NCBI GenBank assembly: GCA_039024895.1 | Contig: JBCCPJ010000011.1 | Location: forward strand, 1-64,000 | DNA length: 64,000 nt | Direction of reading: 5' to 3' | DNA from: JAJDOD01 sp039024895 | GTDB taxonomy: Bacteria; Pseudomonadota; Alphaproteobacteria; Rhodobacterales; Rhodobacteraceae | Shown: positions 26,347 through 34,004 of the stretch, piece by piece | How the letters are laid out: every line of letters begins with the position of its first letter | How positions within the stretch are numbered: position 1 is the first letter of the stretch | Notes under the pieces: model-generated | The model's input: the letters and a program-made list of their open reading frames with translations, nothing else | Database searches by the model: none | What the model was told of the DNA's origin: nothing | Translations under genes and position numbers: made by a program

Positions 26347-27474
26347 TCAAACAGAAGGCGTTTCTTTGAGCTGCTTAATTGCCTCCAGCAGTCGAATTGT
26401 AGCGTCACCATCTAGAGTTTCTGAATTGTATCGAACTTCATAAAGGCCCTGCAAATTCGAGGGGAGAGTTACACCTTGCTTCACCAACAAGATGAAGCGA
26501 CGGCCAAACAATGCCATGGCCGCTCCAATCTCAATGAGAACATTCGGATTTAGCATGACGTGCTCATTAGCATCAGCATCTAAAAGCTTCATTTCACTTT
26601 CGACGTGAATGATTGCAGCACCACACGCTCTCATATCATTCATTACTTTGTCGGGCACAGGTTGTGAAACTGATTGCTTTTCCACAGACACAACTGCCTC
26701 GAGCTCTCCAAACGCCAAGAGCTTCTTAATTGGTTCTACAAATCCTCGGTTCTTTCCGTGCGTGATGAAGACCTTTCTCAGTTTATCTTGGCTCGCAGCC
26801 TCCCCCGGGTTTTCGCGCGCATTCGTTGGCGCAACATCAACGACGCTATCTTCATCCGTTTCTTCCTGCGCTGCCTGAAACGACAAACTTTCAGTCGCTT
26901 CCATTGGCTTAGATCTGTTCGATAAATTCACATATCTTTTGCCTTTTATTTCGCTCAGAAGACCGAGGCTCTGAGCACCAGACATTATCATCTCAAGCGT
27001 TGCCTCACTTCTTTCGCTAGGGACCCCCATCGAGGAGAGAACATTCTGAGCGATGTCGTCTCGTGGAATAGGGCTACCGTCGTACTTCTCGACAAAGTCT
27101 CTAACTATTCGCGGCTTTAGAAACGCTTCAACTTTTGCAGCATGATCTGCACCCTCCTCCAACGGAGAATGGATCGTCTTTGCCAATTCTGTCAGCGAAA
27201 TCTCGGCAGCATTGTAGCCCCCGTCAGTCAGGCCGTAGGCTATGGAAGCTCCTGTAAGCATTTTGAATAGGCTAGATGTCGGACTGATGTCCAAAGCGAC
27301 AGCAACATCCAATGGCTTTGTTGGAGCAGACCCATAATTCTCGACAATAGCGGCACTTATTCTCAAAGCATCACTTAGCTTATGAGCTGGCACGTCAGAC
27401 TGGCTAATGCGTGTTCGTTTCGAAGCCTCTTTCGGCATTTTGGCGGGCATATCATCCTTTTTTGCTCGCGGCAT
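26347..27474 (-). CDS. Winged-helix / TIR-like nucleotide-binding protein (possible defence effector)
   Basis: 375-aa protein in two parts. Residues ~33-185 look like one or two winged-helix modules (DALRISAAIVENYGSAPTKP; TLEMIMSGAQSLGLLSEIKG), then an acidic linker (190-230). Residues 233-373 match the PF10137 TIR-like domain found in CBASS Cap12 and Pycsar effectors: KVFITHGKN (234-242), CGAAIIHVESE, and NVLIEIG (311-317), where Glu315 is in the place of the catalytic NADase glutamate. GAGG eight bases before the ATG. No nucleotide cyclase or ThsA/ThsB partner is adjacent. Codon use is more AT-rich than the flanking ettA and DUF2938 genes. NAD cleavage is an inference. Confidence 0.8.
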   Translation of the reverse strand: MPRAKKDDMPAKMPKEASKRTRISQSDVPAHKLSDALRISAAIVENYGSAPTKPLDVAVALDISPTSSLFKMLTGASIAYGLTDGGYNAAEISLTELAKTIHSPLEEGADHAAKVEAFLKPRIVRDFVEKYDGSPIPRDDIAQNVLSSMGVPSERSEATLEMIMSGAQSLGLLSEIKGKRYVNLSNRSKPMEATESLSFQAAQEETDEDSVVDVAPTNARENPGEAASQDKLRKVFITHGKNRGFVEPIKKLLAFGELEAVVSVEKQSVSQPVPDKVMNDMRACGAAIIHVESEMKLLDADANEHVMLNPNVLIEIGAAMALFGRRFILLVKQGVTLPSNLQGLYEVRYNSETLDGDATIRLLEAIKQLKETPSV

Positions 27475-27659
27475 GCGGGTGTCCTCAACTACGGCATAAC
27501 CTTAAGTTCATAGAACACTACATCTTCCGTCTATCGTTAACAACCTCACAACCAATAGAGGGACGCGCCCGAACCTGGGTGGGCACATGCTCCCTTACCC
27601 GAGCGCACAACACCGTCACGCTGCAAACCGACCGCACGGCGCGGAACGGCCAAACTGCG

Positions 27660-27702
27660 CCCTCCCGGGGGGAGGGTCGGGCGCGGCCCGGCAAGCCGGG
27701 CC
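27660..27702. repeat. GC-rich palindromic pair upstream of the TIR-like gene
   Basis: CCCTCCC-GGG-GGGAGGG (27660-27676) followed by GGCCCGGC-AA-GCCGGGCC (27685-27702). Both arms are perfect. They lie in the 278-base gap between the TIR-like gene and the DUF2938 gene, close to a third palindrome at 27744-27762. They look like intergenic REP-type elements. Confidence 0.65.
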
Positions 27703-27743
27703 ATCCCGGATCGAATGAAGCACGACATTTGAAACACCCGTAG

Positions 27744-27762
27744 GGTGGGGTTTCACCCCACC
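27744..27762. repeat. Hairpin GGTGGGGT-TTC-ACCCCACC
   Basis: Perfect 8-bp stem with a 3-base loop that overlaps the stop codon of the DUF2938 gene. The surrounding GTAGGGTGGGG is a motif often repeated between genes in Rhodobacteraceae. It may act as a transcript end or mRNA stabiliser for the DUF2938 gene, though no T-run follows on either strand. Confidence 0.6.
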
Positions 27763-28220
27763 AACCCGACCCCAACCCACATCCCCACCGCAAACACCGT
27801 ATGCGCCACCAGCCCCATCGCCCGCACCTTCCAAGGCGACGGCGTCCGGGACGCCGCCCAGCCCAGCCCCATGCCCGGCTGCAACAGGAACCACCCCGCC
27901 GCGATGGTCACAATCGAAAACGCCCAAAGCGGCAGAAACGTCGGCTCCGAAACCCAACCCGGCCCCGCCAGCAACACGAACACCACGCCGTACAAAACCC
28001 CTACCCCGTAATGCAGCGCCCAGCCCAACCCAAGCTCTCCCGCCACAGGTTCCGCCGCGCCGACATCATCGTGAAACACCTGTCCGCGCAGCACATGCCC
28101 CAGCCAGCGCCCCGGCATCGCCCAGTTGGGCTTCGGCTGACCCATCAGCGACAGCACCCAGGCCCAGACATCCATCGCCACCGTGCCCGCGACACCCATC
28201 AAAATACCCGTAACAATCAT
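27753..28220 (-). CDS. DUF2938 membrane protein
   Basis: 155-aa integral membrane protein with about four helices (VTGILMGVAGTVAMDVWAWV, 3-22; GWALHYGVGVLYGVVFVLLA; LWAFSIVTIAAGWFLLQPGM; VAHTVFAVGMWVGVGL). The N-terminal GVAGTVAMDVWAW and GRWLGHVLRGQVFHD segments are the DUF2938 family features. Function unknown. The gene is monocistronic as far as can be seen and points away from the secreted-protein gene at 28324. Confidence 0.85.
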   Translation of the reverse strand: MIVTGILMGVAGTVAMDVWAWVLSLMGQPKPNWAMPGRWLGHVLRGQVFHDDVGAAEPVAGELGLGWALHYGVGVLYGVVFVLLAGPGWVSEPTFLPLWAFSIVTIAAGWFLLQPGMGLGWAASRTPSPWKVRAMGLVAHTVFAVGMWVGVGLVG

Positions 28221-28323
28221 GCCCGCCCCTCGCTTTTGCGGCAGGCTAGCCCAGAACGCCCGCTTGCCACAAACCCCGAAGGCGCGTTAGCGTCTCATCA
28301 TTGTATCAAGGGGGGACCATTCC

Positions 28324-28677
28324 ATGCACCGTTTCGCACTTATCCTGACAGCCACGCTTCTTGCCACGCCCGCGATTGCCGAGTGGAACCAGATCGATAG
28401 CAAGGCCGAGTTTCAGGAGCTCGTCATCAACAAGAATTTCGTCCATCAGGAAACCAAGGCCTGGTTCCGGTTCAACTCGAACGGTCAGCTTACGGGCGGT
28501 GCCCGGGGGGAGAAGCTTACCGGCAAGTGGCGCTGGAGCGGCGGGCAGGCCTGCTACACCCGCAAGCTCGGGAAGCAGAGCTTTCCGCGCGATTGCGTGA
28601 CCCTTTGGGTCGATGGCAAGAAAGGCGTGACAAAACGCAAAAGCGATGGTCGGCAGGTGGCTTACGTCATTCAGTAG
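28324..28677 (+). CDS. Small secreted protein of unknown function
   Basis: 117 aa with a clear signal peptide (MHRFALILTATLLATPAIA, cleaved before EWNQID). The mature ~98-residue domain has KAWFRFNSNGQLTGG and GKWRWSGGQACYTRKLG, a repeated turn-rich beta pattern, and two cysteines (QACYT, RDCVT) placed for a disulfide. AAGGGGGGACC lies before the ATG. Many alphaproteobacteria carry similar small periplasmic proteins of unknown role; I give no function. Confidence 0.8.
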   Translation: MHRFALILTATLLATPAIAEWNQIDSKAEFQELVINKNFVHQETKAWFRFNSNGQLTGGARGEKLTGKWRWSGGQACYTRKLGKQSFPRDCVTLWVDGKKGVTKRKSDGRQVAYVIQ

Positions 28678-28704
28678 CGCCTGGCGTCGGTCGCGCGGCC
28701 TGCC

Positions 28705-29181
28705 TCATGGTTTCGGCGCGGGTTTGGCAAACCCGGCCCGCCCGTCTTCCACGCCGCGCTGATACGCCCAATCCTTGGCAAGCTCGCGCCGTTGCACCTC
28801 GATCCAGTCTTCGGGGTCTGGCACACGGCGCTCGGAGCGTGTGATCTCCAGGGCTTCGAGGAAGCCAAGTTCGATCTCTTTCAGCTCAGCCATCTTCATT
28901 TGCACCCAGGTCTCGAGGATGCGGTTGATCCGCGCCTGATAGCCTGTCCCCATGGCGCGAAAGCACTTGACGACGGCGCGGTCGAGGTAGAGCGTGATCT
29001 TCTCCTTCGGGGCGACGACATCGACATCCATCTCGATCATGTGCCAGGCGTCCGGTACTTCGCGGCGCACCTGCTCCATCACCGACATATCAAACCCGCG
29101 GCCCGCATCGAAGATGAGACGCATCAGGCGCTCTTCCGCGAGGCGTTTCGTCTTCGGACCTTTGGCGGTGGTGTAGGGCAT
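28705..29181 (-). CDS. BrnA-like ribbon-helix-helix protein, no BrnT partner
   Basis: 158 aa. Residues ~59-94 (PKEKITLYLDRAVVKCFRAM, then GTGYQARINRILETWVQ) match the BrnA antitoxin core: a beta strand for DNA contact, then the G-x-GYQxRIN helix. The N-terminal ~55 residues and a C-terminal ~60 residues, rich in charged helix (MAELKEIELGFLEALEITRS), are not part of the usual ~90-aa BrnA. No brnT-like toxin frame lies next to it. It may be a stand-alone regulator. I use the ATG at 29181; the frame opens further upstream to 29256. Confidence 0.7.
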   Translation of the reverse strand: MPYTTAKGPKTKRLAEERLMRLIFDAGRGFDMSVMEQVRREVPDAWHMIEMDVDVVAPKEKITLYLDRAVVKCFRAMGTGYQARINRILETWVQMKMAELKEIELGFLEALEITRSERRVPDPEDWIEVQRRELAKDWAYQRGVEDGRAGFAKPAPKP

Positions 29182-29433
29182 GGGCAAAGGATGGCGCGGG
29201 CGGGTTAAGACCCCGGAAACGGCGCGCACGTTGGCACCGACGTGATACCGACACAAAACTGTCGTTAAACCGCAGCTGGGATCTCCTTGATTACAGGGGA
29301 CAAAGGGCTTATTTACTATGGCGCTACCTTCTACCTCGACCCTGTCTCCCTCACCGGCCTCAGTCTCGACCTAGACGCTCTGGCCGACCCGTTGCTATTC
29401 CGCGAACGGATTGATTTTATTGGGAGATCCCAC

Positions 29434-29640
29434 ATGCCTAATGGCACAGTAAAGTGGTTCAACACCACCAAAGGTTACGGCTTTATCGCACCCGATGAGG
29501 GCGGCAAGGACGTTTTCGTTCACATTTCCGCCGTCGAGCGTTCCGGCCTCACCGGCCTCGCCGACAACCAAAAAGTCACCTACGAACTCGCCGCCGGCCG
29601 CGACGGCCGCGAGAGCGCGGAGAACATTTCTCTGGTTTAA
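29434..29640 (+). CDS. Cold-shock domain protein CspA family
   Basis: 68-aa single cold-shock domain that binds single-stranded RNA and DNA. RNP1 is KGYGFIAPDEGG and RNP2 is DVFVHIS; MPNGTVKWFNTTKGYGF is the canonical opening. The ATG at 29434 follows GGGAGATCCCAC. The 177 bases since the last gene could be the long structured leader common for cspA mRNAs. A GC hairpin just after the stop (29653-29672) is the likely transcript end. Confidence 0.95.
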   Translation: MPNGTVKWFNTTKGYGFIAPDEGGKDVFVHISAVERSGLTGLADNQKVTYELAAGRDGRESAENISLV

Positions 29641-29652
29641 AATCAACGCGTT

Positions 29653-29672
29653 GCGCCCGGCACCCCGGGCGC
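29653..29672 (+). terminator. Hairpin after cspA
   Basis: GCGCCCGG-CACC-CCGGGCGC, a perfect 8-bp stem with a 4-base loop, 13 bases after the cspA stop. Only a weak T-rich stretch follows (TCTGCCTCCTT), so termination may be partial. Confidence 0.6.
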
Positions 29673-29773
29673 TCTGCCTCCTTGCGCCGTACACACTTTT
29701 GGTCACAGGCGCGTAAGGTATGTTGAGCGTGGTTTGCGTCGCCCCATGTCTTTTCCATGAAAGGAGAAGACCT

Positions 29774-29842
29774 ATGACGCAGCCTAATAACCCTCCACCC
29801 CCGAAAACGCCGTGGACCTTCGACGACTGGGCCATGATCTGA
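29774..29842 (+). CDS. Proline-rich 22-aa micro-ORF
   Basis: A complete frame MTQPNNPPPPKTPWTFDDWA ending in Met-Ile and TGA, with AAGGAG seven bases before the ATG. It sits between cspA and the DMT permease gene. The four consecutive prolines would slow ribosomes without EF-P, as in some leader peptides, and the tryptophans and acidic end are unusual for random sequence. It is either a leader peptide for the permease/GST operon or a free small protein. Support is limited to start signal and composition. Confidence 0.45.
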   Translation: MTQPNNPPPPKTPWTFDDWAMI

Positions 29843-29878
29843 GATTGCGCATTACCGCAGAGCAGCGCATGAAGGGCC

Positions 29879-30790
29879 ATGGCCGAACCTCAGCCGCCTT
29901 TAACTGCCATTCGTCAGTCCCGACCTAGCCGCGCGATCTTTTGGATGATTGTGACAGGGGTCCTGTTTGTCGCAGTAACGGCGACCGTCAAACACGGAGC
30001 ACAGGACTTACCCGCTGCTGAGAGTGCTTTTTTGCGATATATACTCGGCATCTTTTTTCTGATCCCGATGCTGAAGCCACTGCGCAACGCACATCTTACG
30101 ATGCGACAGAAGAAGCTTTTCTGGCTCAGAGGGTTCGCACACAGCATTGCCATCATCCTCTGGTTTTACGCGATGACGCGTATCACGATCGCTGAAGTTA
30201 CGGCGATGAACTACATGACCCCAATTTATATCACTATTGGAGCTGCTCTTTTTCTCGGCGAGCGCCTGGCAAGCCGTCGCCTCTTTGCCATCGCGGCCGG
30301 TTTCGTCGGCGCGCTGATTATCCTTCGCCCCGGATTTCGCGAACTGACGGATGGCCATATCGCGATGATCGGGGCCGCCATGTTCTTTGCAGTCAGTTAT
30401 CTCACGGCGAAACGCATGGCCGACGAAGTCTCCGCGACGGTTGTTGTTGCTATGCTATCCATTACGGTGACCATCTGCCTTTTTCCGTTTGCCGCGGCTG
30501 TTTGGGTGACGCCAACAGGGTCTCAAATATTCTGGATGTTCGTTGTGGCCTGCTTCGCAACGGCAGGACACTACACCATGACGCTGGCATTCGCGGAGGC
30601 GCCGGTATCCGTGACGCAACCTGTCGTGTTTTTGCAACTGGTCTGGTCCGTTCTGACCGGTGCGGTACTTTTTGCAGAGCCTGCAGACATATGGGTCGTT
30701 TTGGGGGGAGCGGTTATCGTCGGATCGACGACATTCATTGCAATTCGTGAGGCGATGTTGCGTCGAAACGCAGAAGGAAAACGAACATGA
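29879..30790 (+). CDS. DMT superfamily permease (EamA domains)
   Basis: 303-aa inner-membrane exporter-like protein with about ten helices in two EamA repeats (~19-150 and ~160-295). Repeat one holds AESAFLRYILGIFFLIPMLK, ALFLGERLASRRLFAIAAGF; repeat two ends LVWSVLTGAVLFAEPADIWV followed by GGAVIVGSTTFIAIRE. Substrate unknown; related proteins export amino acids, nucleobases or metabolites. The stop overlaps the GST start as ATGA, so transport and glutathione conjugation may be linked. Confidence 0.9.
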   Translation: MAEPQPPLTAIRQSRPSRAIFWMIVTGVLFVAVTATVKHGAQDLPAAESAFLRYILGIFFLIPMLKPLRNAHLTMRQKKLFWLRGFAHSIAIILWFYAMTRITIAEVTAMNYMTPIYITIGAALFLGERLASRRLFAIAAGFVGALIILRPGFRELTDGHIAMIGAAMFFAVSYLTAKRMADEVSATVVVAMLSITVTICLFPFAAAVWVTPTGSQIFWMFVVACFATAGHYTMTLAFAEAPVSVTQPVVFLQLVWSVLTGAVLFAEPADIWVVLGGAVIVGSTTFIAIREAMLRRNAEGKRT

Positions 30791-31410
30791 TCGATCTTTA
30801 CACCTGGGCAACACCAAATGGTCGTAAGGTCTCCATTGCGCTAGAAGAAATGCAGTTGCCTTACGAAGTTCAAAGCATCGATATTGGGAAAGACCAACAG
30901 TTCGATCCTGCCTTTCTTGCCATTTCTCCCAACAATAAGATACCGGCGATCCATGATCGCGATACTGGCACAAGCTTGATGGAGTCCGGTGCGATCCTGC
31001 TTTGGCTTGCCGAGAAACGCGGAAAGTTCCTGCCGGACGGCACCCGTTGGGAAGCCATGGAATGGCTGATGTGGCAGATGGCAGGTTTTGGTCCGATGCT
31101 GGGCCAAGCACATCATTTTCTGAAGTTTAAGAAGGGGACGTCGGAATACGCTGAGCTTCGCTACGGCGCGGAAGCGCGGCGGCTCTATGGTGTCTTGGAT
31201 GTCAGACTGAAGGATCGCGGCTATATCGCCGGCTCATATTCAATCGTCGACATGGCGACCTGGCCCTGGGTTAGCCGATTTGAGTGGCAACAGATTGATC
31301 TTTCAGAGTTTCCTAACGTGCGCGACTGGTATTTACGGATTGCTGATCGAGCCGCCGTGCAGCGTGGATACGACGTGCCACACGTCACAACGCCCATCCC
31401 AATGCCCTAG
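30787..31410 (+). CDS. Glutathione S-transferase (YfcG/Ure2-like)
   Basis: 207-aa GST with thioredoxin-fold N-terminal domain (YTWATPNGRKVSIALEEMQL, 5-24). The TPNG motif places an asparagine where YfcG/Ure2-type enzymes have their catalytic residue, and NNKIPAIHD plus LMESGAILLWLAEK form the glutathione site. The all-helical C-terminal domain ends in VDMATWPWVSRFEW. Probably a disulfide-bond reductase or conjugating enzyme. It is coupled to the upstream permease gene. Confidence 0.9.
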   Translation: MIDLYTWATPNGRKVSIALEEMQLPYEVQSIDIGKDQQFDPAFLAISPNNKIPAIHDRDTGTSLMESGAILLWLAEKRGKFLPDGTRWEAMEWLMWQMAGFGPMLGQAHHFLKFKKGTSEYAELRYGAEARRLYGVLDVRLKDRGYIAGSYSIVDMATWPWVSRFEWQQIDLSEFPNVRDWYLRIADRAAVQRGYDVPHVTTPIPMP

Positions 31411-31492
31411 TGCCTGCTATTCGGTAAACTTTTGCCCTGATTTTGCCGGGATTGTTTGCAAATCCTAAGCATATATCTGGAGAACAACCGAC

Positions 31493-32050
31493 ATGAGCAG
31501 TCCGATGGGTGGTACTGGTCCCTCGCGATCCTTTGAGAGCCGAGTAAACCGCGTAGCCGATGCCCGCGAAACTGACGGCGTGCGTAAGGAAGTGTCGGTG
31601 CTCCCGGATTGGAAGCGCGAAGTTTCTCGAAAACTCGGCATCCCGATTGCCATGCTCTTTGGGGCAATTGCCGTGTTGGCGGTTCGGATCGCGCAGTACC
31701 ACATCAATGGTGTGGCGTTACTAAGCGACGCGCCGGATACCACCATGGCGGTTGAGGCAGGTGTCGTTATTCTACTCAGTGTTATCGTTATGCTGATGAT
31801 GCCCGCGACATCAGCTTTTGCGAAGCTTGGCTATCTTGTTGGTGTCGCCATTTGCCTCGTCACAATGCACAACGCCGTTCACATCGTGCCAGAGGCGTTT
31901 TCCTTGGCGTTCTCGAGCGAATGGTCAAATCAGATTACGGCCATGACGCAGCCGAACTCGGTTCTGTTTAGAGGTGAGTCGATCCCATTGTTGCCCGAAA
32001 TCGCACAAACGCAGGACCGAACCAAACCAACTGTGCTGCGCCTAAACTGA
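31493..32050 (+). CDS. Membrane protein of unknown function
   Basis: 185 aa. A polar N-terminus (~1-46) is followed by three predicted helices: LGIPIAMLFGAIAVLAVRIA (~49-68), VEAGVVILLSVIVMLMMPAT (~84-103) and LGYLVGVAICLVTMHNAV (~110-127). The C-terminal tail is soluble and probably cytoplasmic. No family recognised. Its last base touches the convergent ParA gene, leaving no intergenic space. Confidence 0.7.
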   Translation: MSSPMGGTGPSRSFESRVNRVADARETDGVRKEVSVLPDWKREVSRKLGIPIAMLFGAIAVLAVRIAQYHINGVALLSDAPDTTMAVEAGVVILLSVIVMLMMPATSAFAKLGYLVGVAICLVTMHNAVHIVPEAFSLAFSSEWSNQITAMTQPNSVLFRGESIPLLPEIAQTQDRTKPTVLRLN

Positions 32051-32677
32051 TTATTTCAAACGCTTGACGACTTCTTTCGTGAGCGCTTCGATCTCATCCG
32101 TCCACGTGCCTTTTCCACGTTCCTGAACGCCTTTGCCGACGCCCATCGTTTCGGGGAATGCAACACGGTGACCGAGCGTCGTTTTAGCGCGCTTGACGCC
32201 GAGTTTTTTAAGGCTCTTGTCGACGTCCTCAGCGACCCTTGTTCCAGCCTTTGCGCGGTTCAACACGACCAGCACTTCCGCGCCCTCACGCTGCGCCATA
32301 TCCAACACGCCTTCGGTGGCCCAAACATCGACTTGACTGGCGGACACGGGAACGATCACCAGGTCGCTTTCTCGGATTGCCGGCTTCAGATCGCTGTCGA
32401 TTTTCGGCGGCGTGTCCACGAAAACGTAATCAGCCTCACTTCGCAGCTTGTCGCACTCGTAGCTCACCCCCCAGGCGCTTGCCGTCGAGAAGCCCATATC
32501 GGGCTCGCCGCGCTCGCGACGGGTCATGAACCAGCGGCCGAGCGAGCCTTGAGGATCAGTATCGAGCAACGAGACTTTCTTGCCCATACGCGCAAGCGCA
32601 ACAGCTAGGTTGGCCGCAATCGTTGTTTTCCCGGCGCCGCCCTTTTGTTGCGCGACGGTGATGATCTTTCCTGCCAT
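32051..32677 (-). CDS. Orphan ParA-type ATPase
   Basis: 208-aa deviant Walker ATPase. QQKGGAGKTTIAANLAVALA (10-29) carries the KGGxGKT signature lysine, VFVDTPPKID is Walker A', and MGKKVSLLDTDPQGSLGRWF follows. It lacks the N-terminal helix-turn-helix of plasmid ParAs and has no parB or parS near it. Such solitary ParAs position protein cargo such as chemoreceptor clusters or carboxysomes, or regulate division like MipZ. Which cargo it has is not visible; adjacent genes give no clue. Confidence 0.88.
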   Translation of the reverse strand: MAGKIITVAQQKGGAGKTTIAANLAVALARMGKKVSLLDTDPQGSLGRWFMTRRERGEPDMGFSTASAWGVSYECDKLRSEADYVFVDTPPKIDSDLKPAIRESDLVIVPVSASQVDVWATEGVLDMAQREGAEVLVVLNRAKAGTRVAEDVDKSLKKLGVKRAKTTLGHRVAFPETMGVGKGVQERGKGTWTDEIEALTKEVVKRLK

Positions 32678-32744
32678 TGTGCCCTCCAGCCCCTAATGCT
32701 GCGCTGCAGCGTAAATCACCGAAGCTGGTGTTGCAATGGGACAG

Positions 32745-33359
32745 TCAGGCCTCAGTCCAGTCCACGTCATCGGCCTTTTCAACAATCAATGCACCCTCTT
32801 CATACGGCACCGCCAAAGCACTCGCTTCCGCCTCACTCCCCGTAAGCCAGCGCGGCACGTCCGACGCCGACAGCAAAACACCCATGCGATGGTGGATCTC
32901 CCGTACTTGGGCAGATGGCTCGCAGGTCACAGTCGCAACCTGCGGCACTTCCTTGTCGCCCGGTGCGACCCAAACATCTGTGATCGCAGCAAAAAACAGA
33001 AGTGCGCCGGATTTGCTTCTCAGTCGCCACGCTTGTTTACGCCGCACCGCACCTGTCCACTCATACCAACCATCTGCGGGAACAACGGCCCGCCCAACAT
33101 TCGCAAATGCAGATTTGTCAAATACCGTCTCAGATCGCGCATTTATGATCGTTTCCATCACGGGTCGGCCCCGTGCGTTGACCCGCCCCACCGGGATCAT
33201 ACCCCAACGCATCGGAGAGATTCCGCCGCTCTGCACGACAGCGACTTCCTGACCGGGGGCAATGTTTAAGCGCGGGGCGGCAACCCCTATCTGGTTTTCG
33301 ACGTTCAGCTGCGAGGCAATCTCGTCCATTGGCGTCGTCAGAAAAAGGCGGCCCGGCAT
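32745..33359 (-). CDS. YedK/HMCES-like SRAP protein lacking catalytic Cys2
   Basis: 204-aa SOS response-associated peptidase domain. Family residues are present: Asn73 in INARSET (71-77), Glu100 in DGWYEW, and His157 in IHHRMGV. The invariant MCGR start, whose Cys2 forms the thiazolidine cross-link with an abasic site, is MPGR here. The protein should bind single-stranded DNA but not trap abasic sites in the known way. The ATG shares a base with the stop of the RidA gene (TGATG), so the start is well fixed. See findings. Confidence 0.8.
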   Translation of the reverse strand: MPGRLFLTTPMDEIASQLNVENQIGVAAPRLNIAPGQEVAVVQSGGISPMRWGMIPVGRVNARGRPVMETIINARSETVFDKSAFANVGRAVVPADGWYEWTGAVRRKQAWRLRSKSGALLFFAAITDVWVAPGDKEVPQVATVTCEPSAQVREIHHRMGVLLSASDVPRWLTGSEAEASALAVPYEEGALIVEKADDVDWTEA

Positions 33360-33796
33360 CAGCTTTTTAAGTTCCGCGCGAAAAGTCGAAAAAGCCCATT
33401 CAATTTCTCCACCGCCGCCATCACTTCGATCTCGACTTTAAATTCGGGCTTTGTGAAACCGCCAACAATCATCAGTGTCGAGGCCGGCAGATGGTCCACA
33501 CCTGTCAACCAACGGTCACGCGCGGCCATGTAGCCCTGCATATGGGCGCGATCAGTCACATAGGCGTTTATGCGCACAACGTCGCTCTTCGTTCCTCCCT
33601 CCTCCGCCAAGATCGCGTCAATGTTTGCGAAACAGATATCCGCTTGTTCGCCCACGTCTTCTGGGATTGTGCCATCCTTTGCCATACCCAACTGCCCGCT
33701 TGTCATAACAACGCAGCGAGACATCGCATCAAATGAGATGCCGTGCGAATAGCGCGCAAAAGGCGCGGCGAGACTGGTAGGGATGAGCGATTTCAT
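33359..33796 (-). CDS. RidA family protein
   Basis: 145-aa second RidA/YjgF homologue in the window. MTSGQLGMAKDGTIPEDVGE (~31-50), FANIDAILAEEGGTKSDVVR and LMIVGGFTKPEFKVEIEVMA are family parts. The usual Arg-x-Ala before the last strand (RPARTTIG type) is replaced by LPASTLMIVGG, so the imine-stabilising Arg is missing and classic RidA deaminase activity is doubtful. ATG at 33796. It is divergent from the catabolic operon, 208 bases away, and may act on one of its intermediates. Confidence 0.83.
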   Translation of the reverse strand: MKSLIPTSLAAPFARYSHGISFDAMSRCVVMTSGQLGMAKDGTIPEDVGEQADICFANIDAILAEEGGTKSDVVRINAYVTDRAHMQGYMAARDRWLTGVDHLPASTLMIVGGFTKPEFKVEIEVMAAVEKLNGLFRLFARNLKS

Positions 33797-34004
33797 TTGA
33801 GTTTTCCCCGGCTTTTGGTCTTGAAAGTGGCGGGAGGAAGTTAGCCTCGCAAGGCAAAAATATGCCGATTTTTCGTGCGAATCGATGGGATGTGTCACAT
33901 TCTTGTGCAAATGCCAATCCAAACCAGCGGCAAGCCTGTTGTGAATTGGTGTCGGCCAAACACATCGCCTTAGCTCTGGCGAAGATATAAAAGGAGGTGA
34001 GGGG

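Noticed and set aside
26347..27474. Naming the TIR-like gene as a CBASS or Thoeris system
   Set aside because: Neither a CD-NTase nor ThsA/ThsB is adjacent; only one domain is shared, so a named system cannot be supported.
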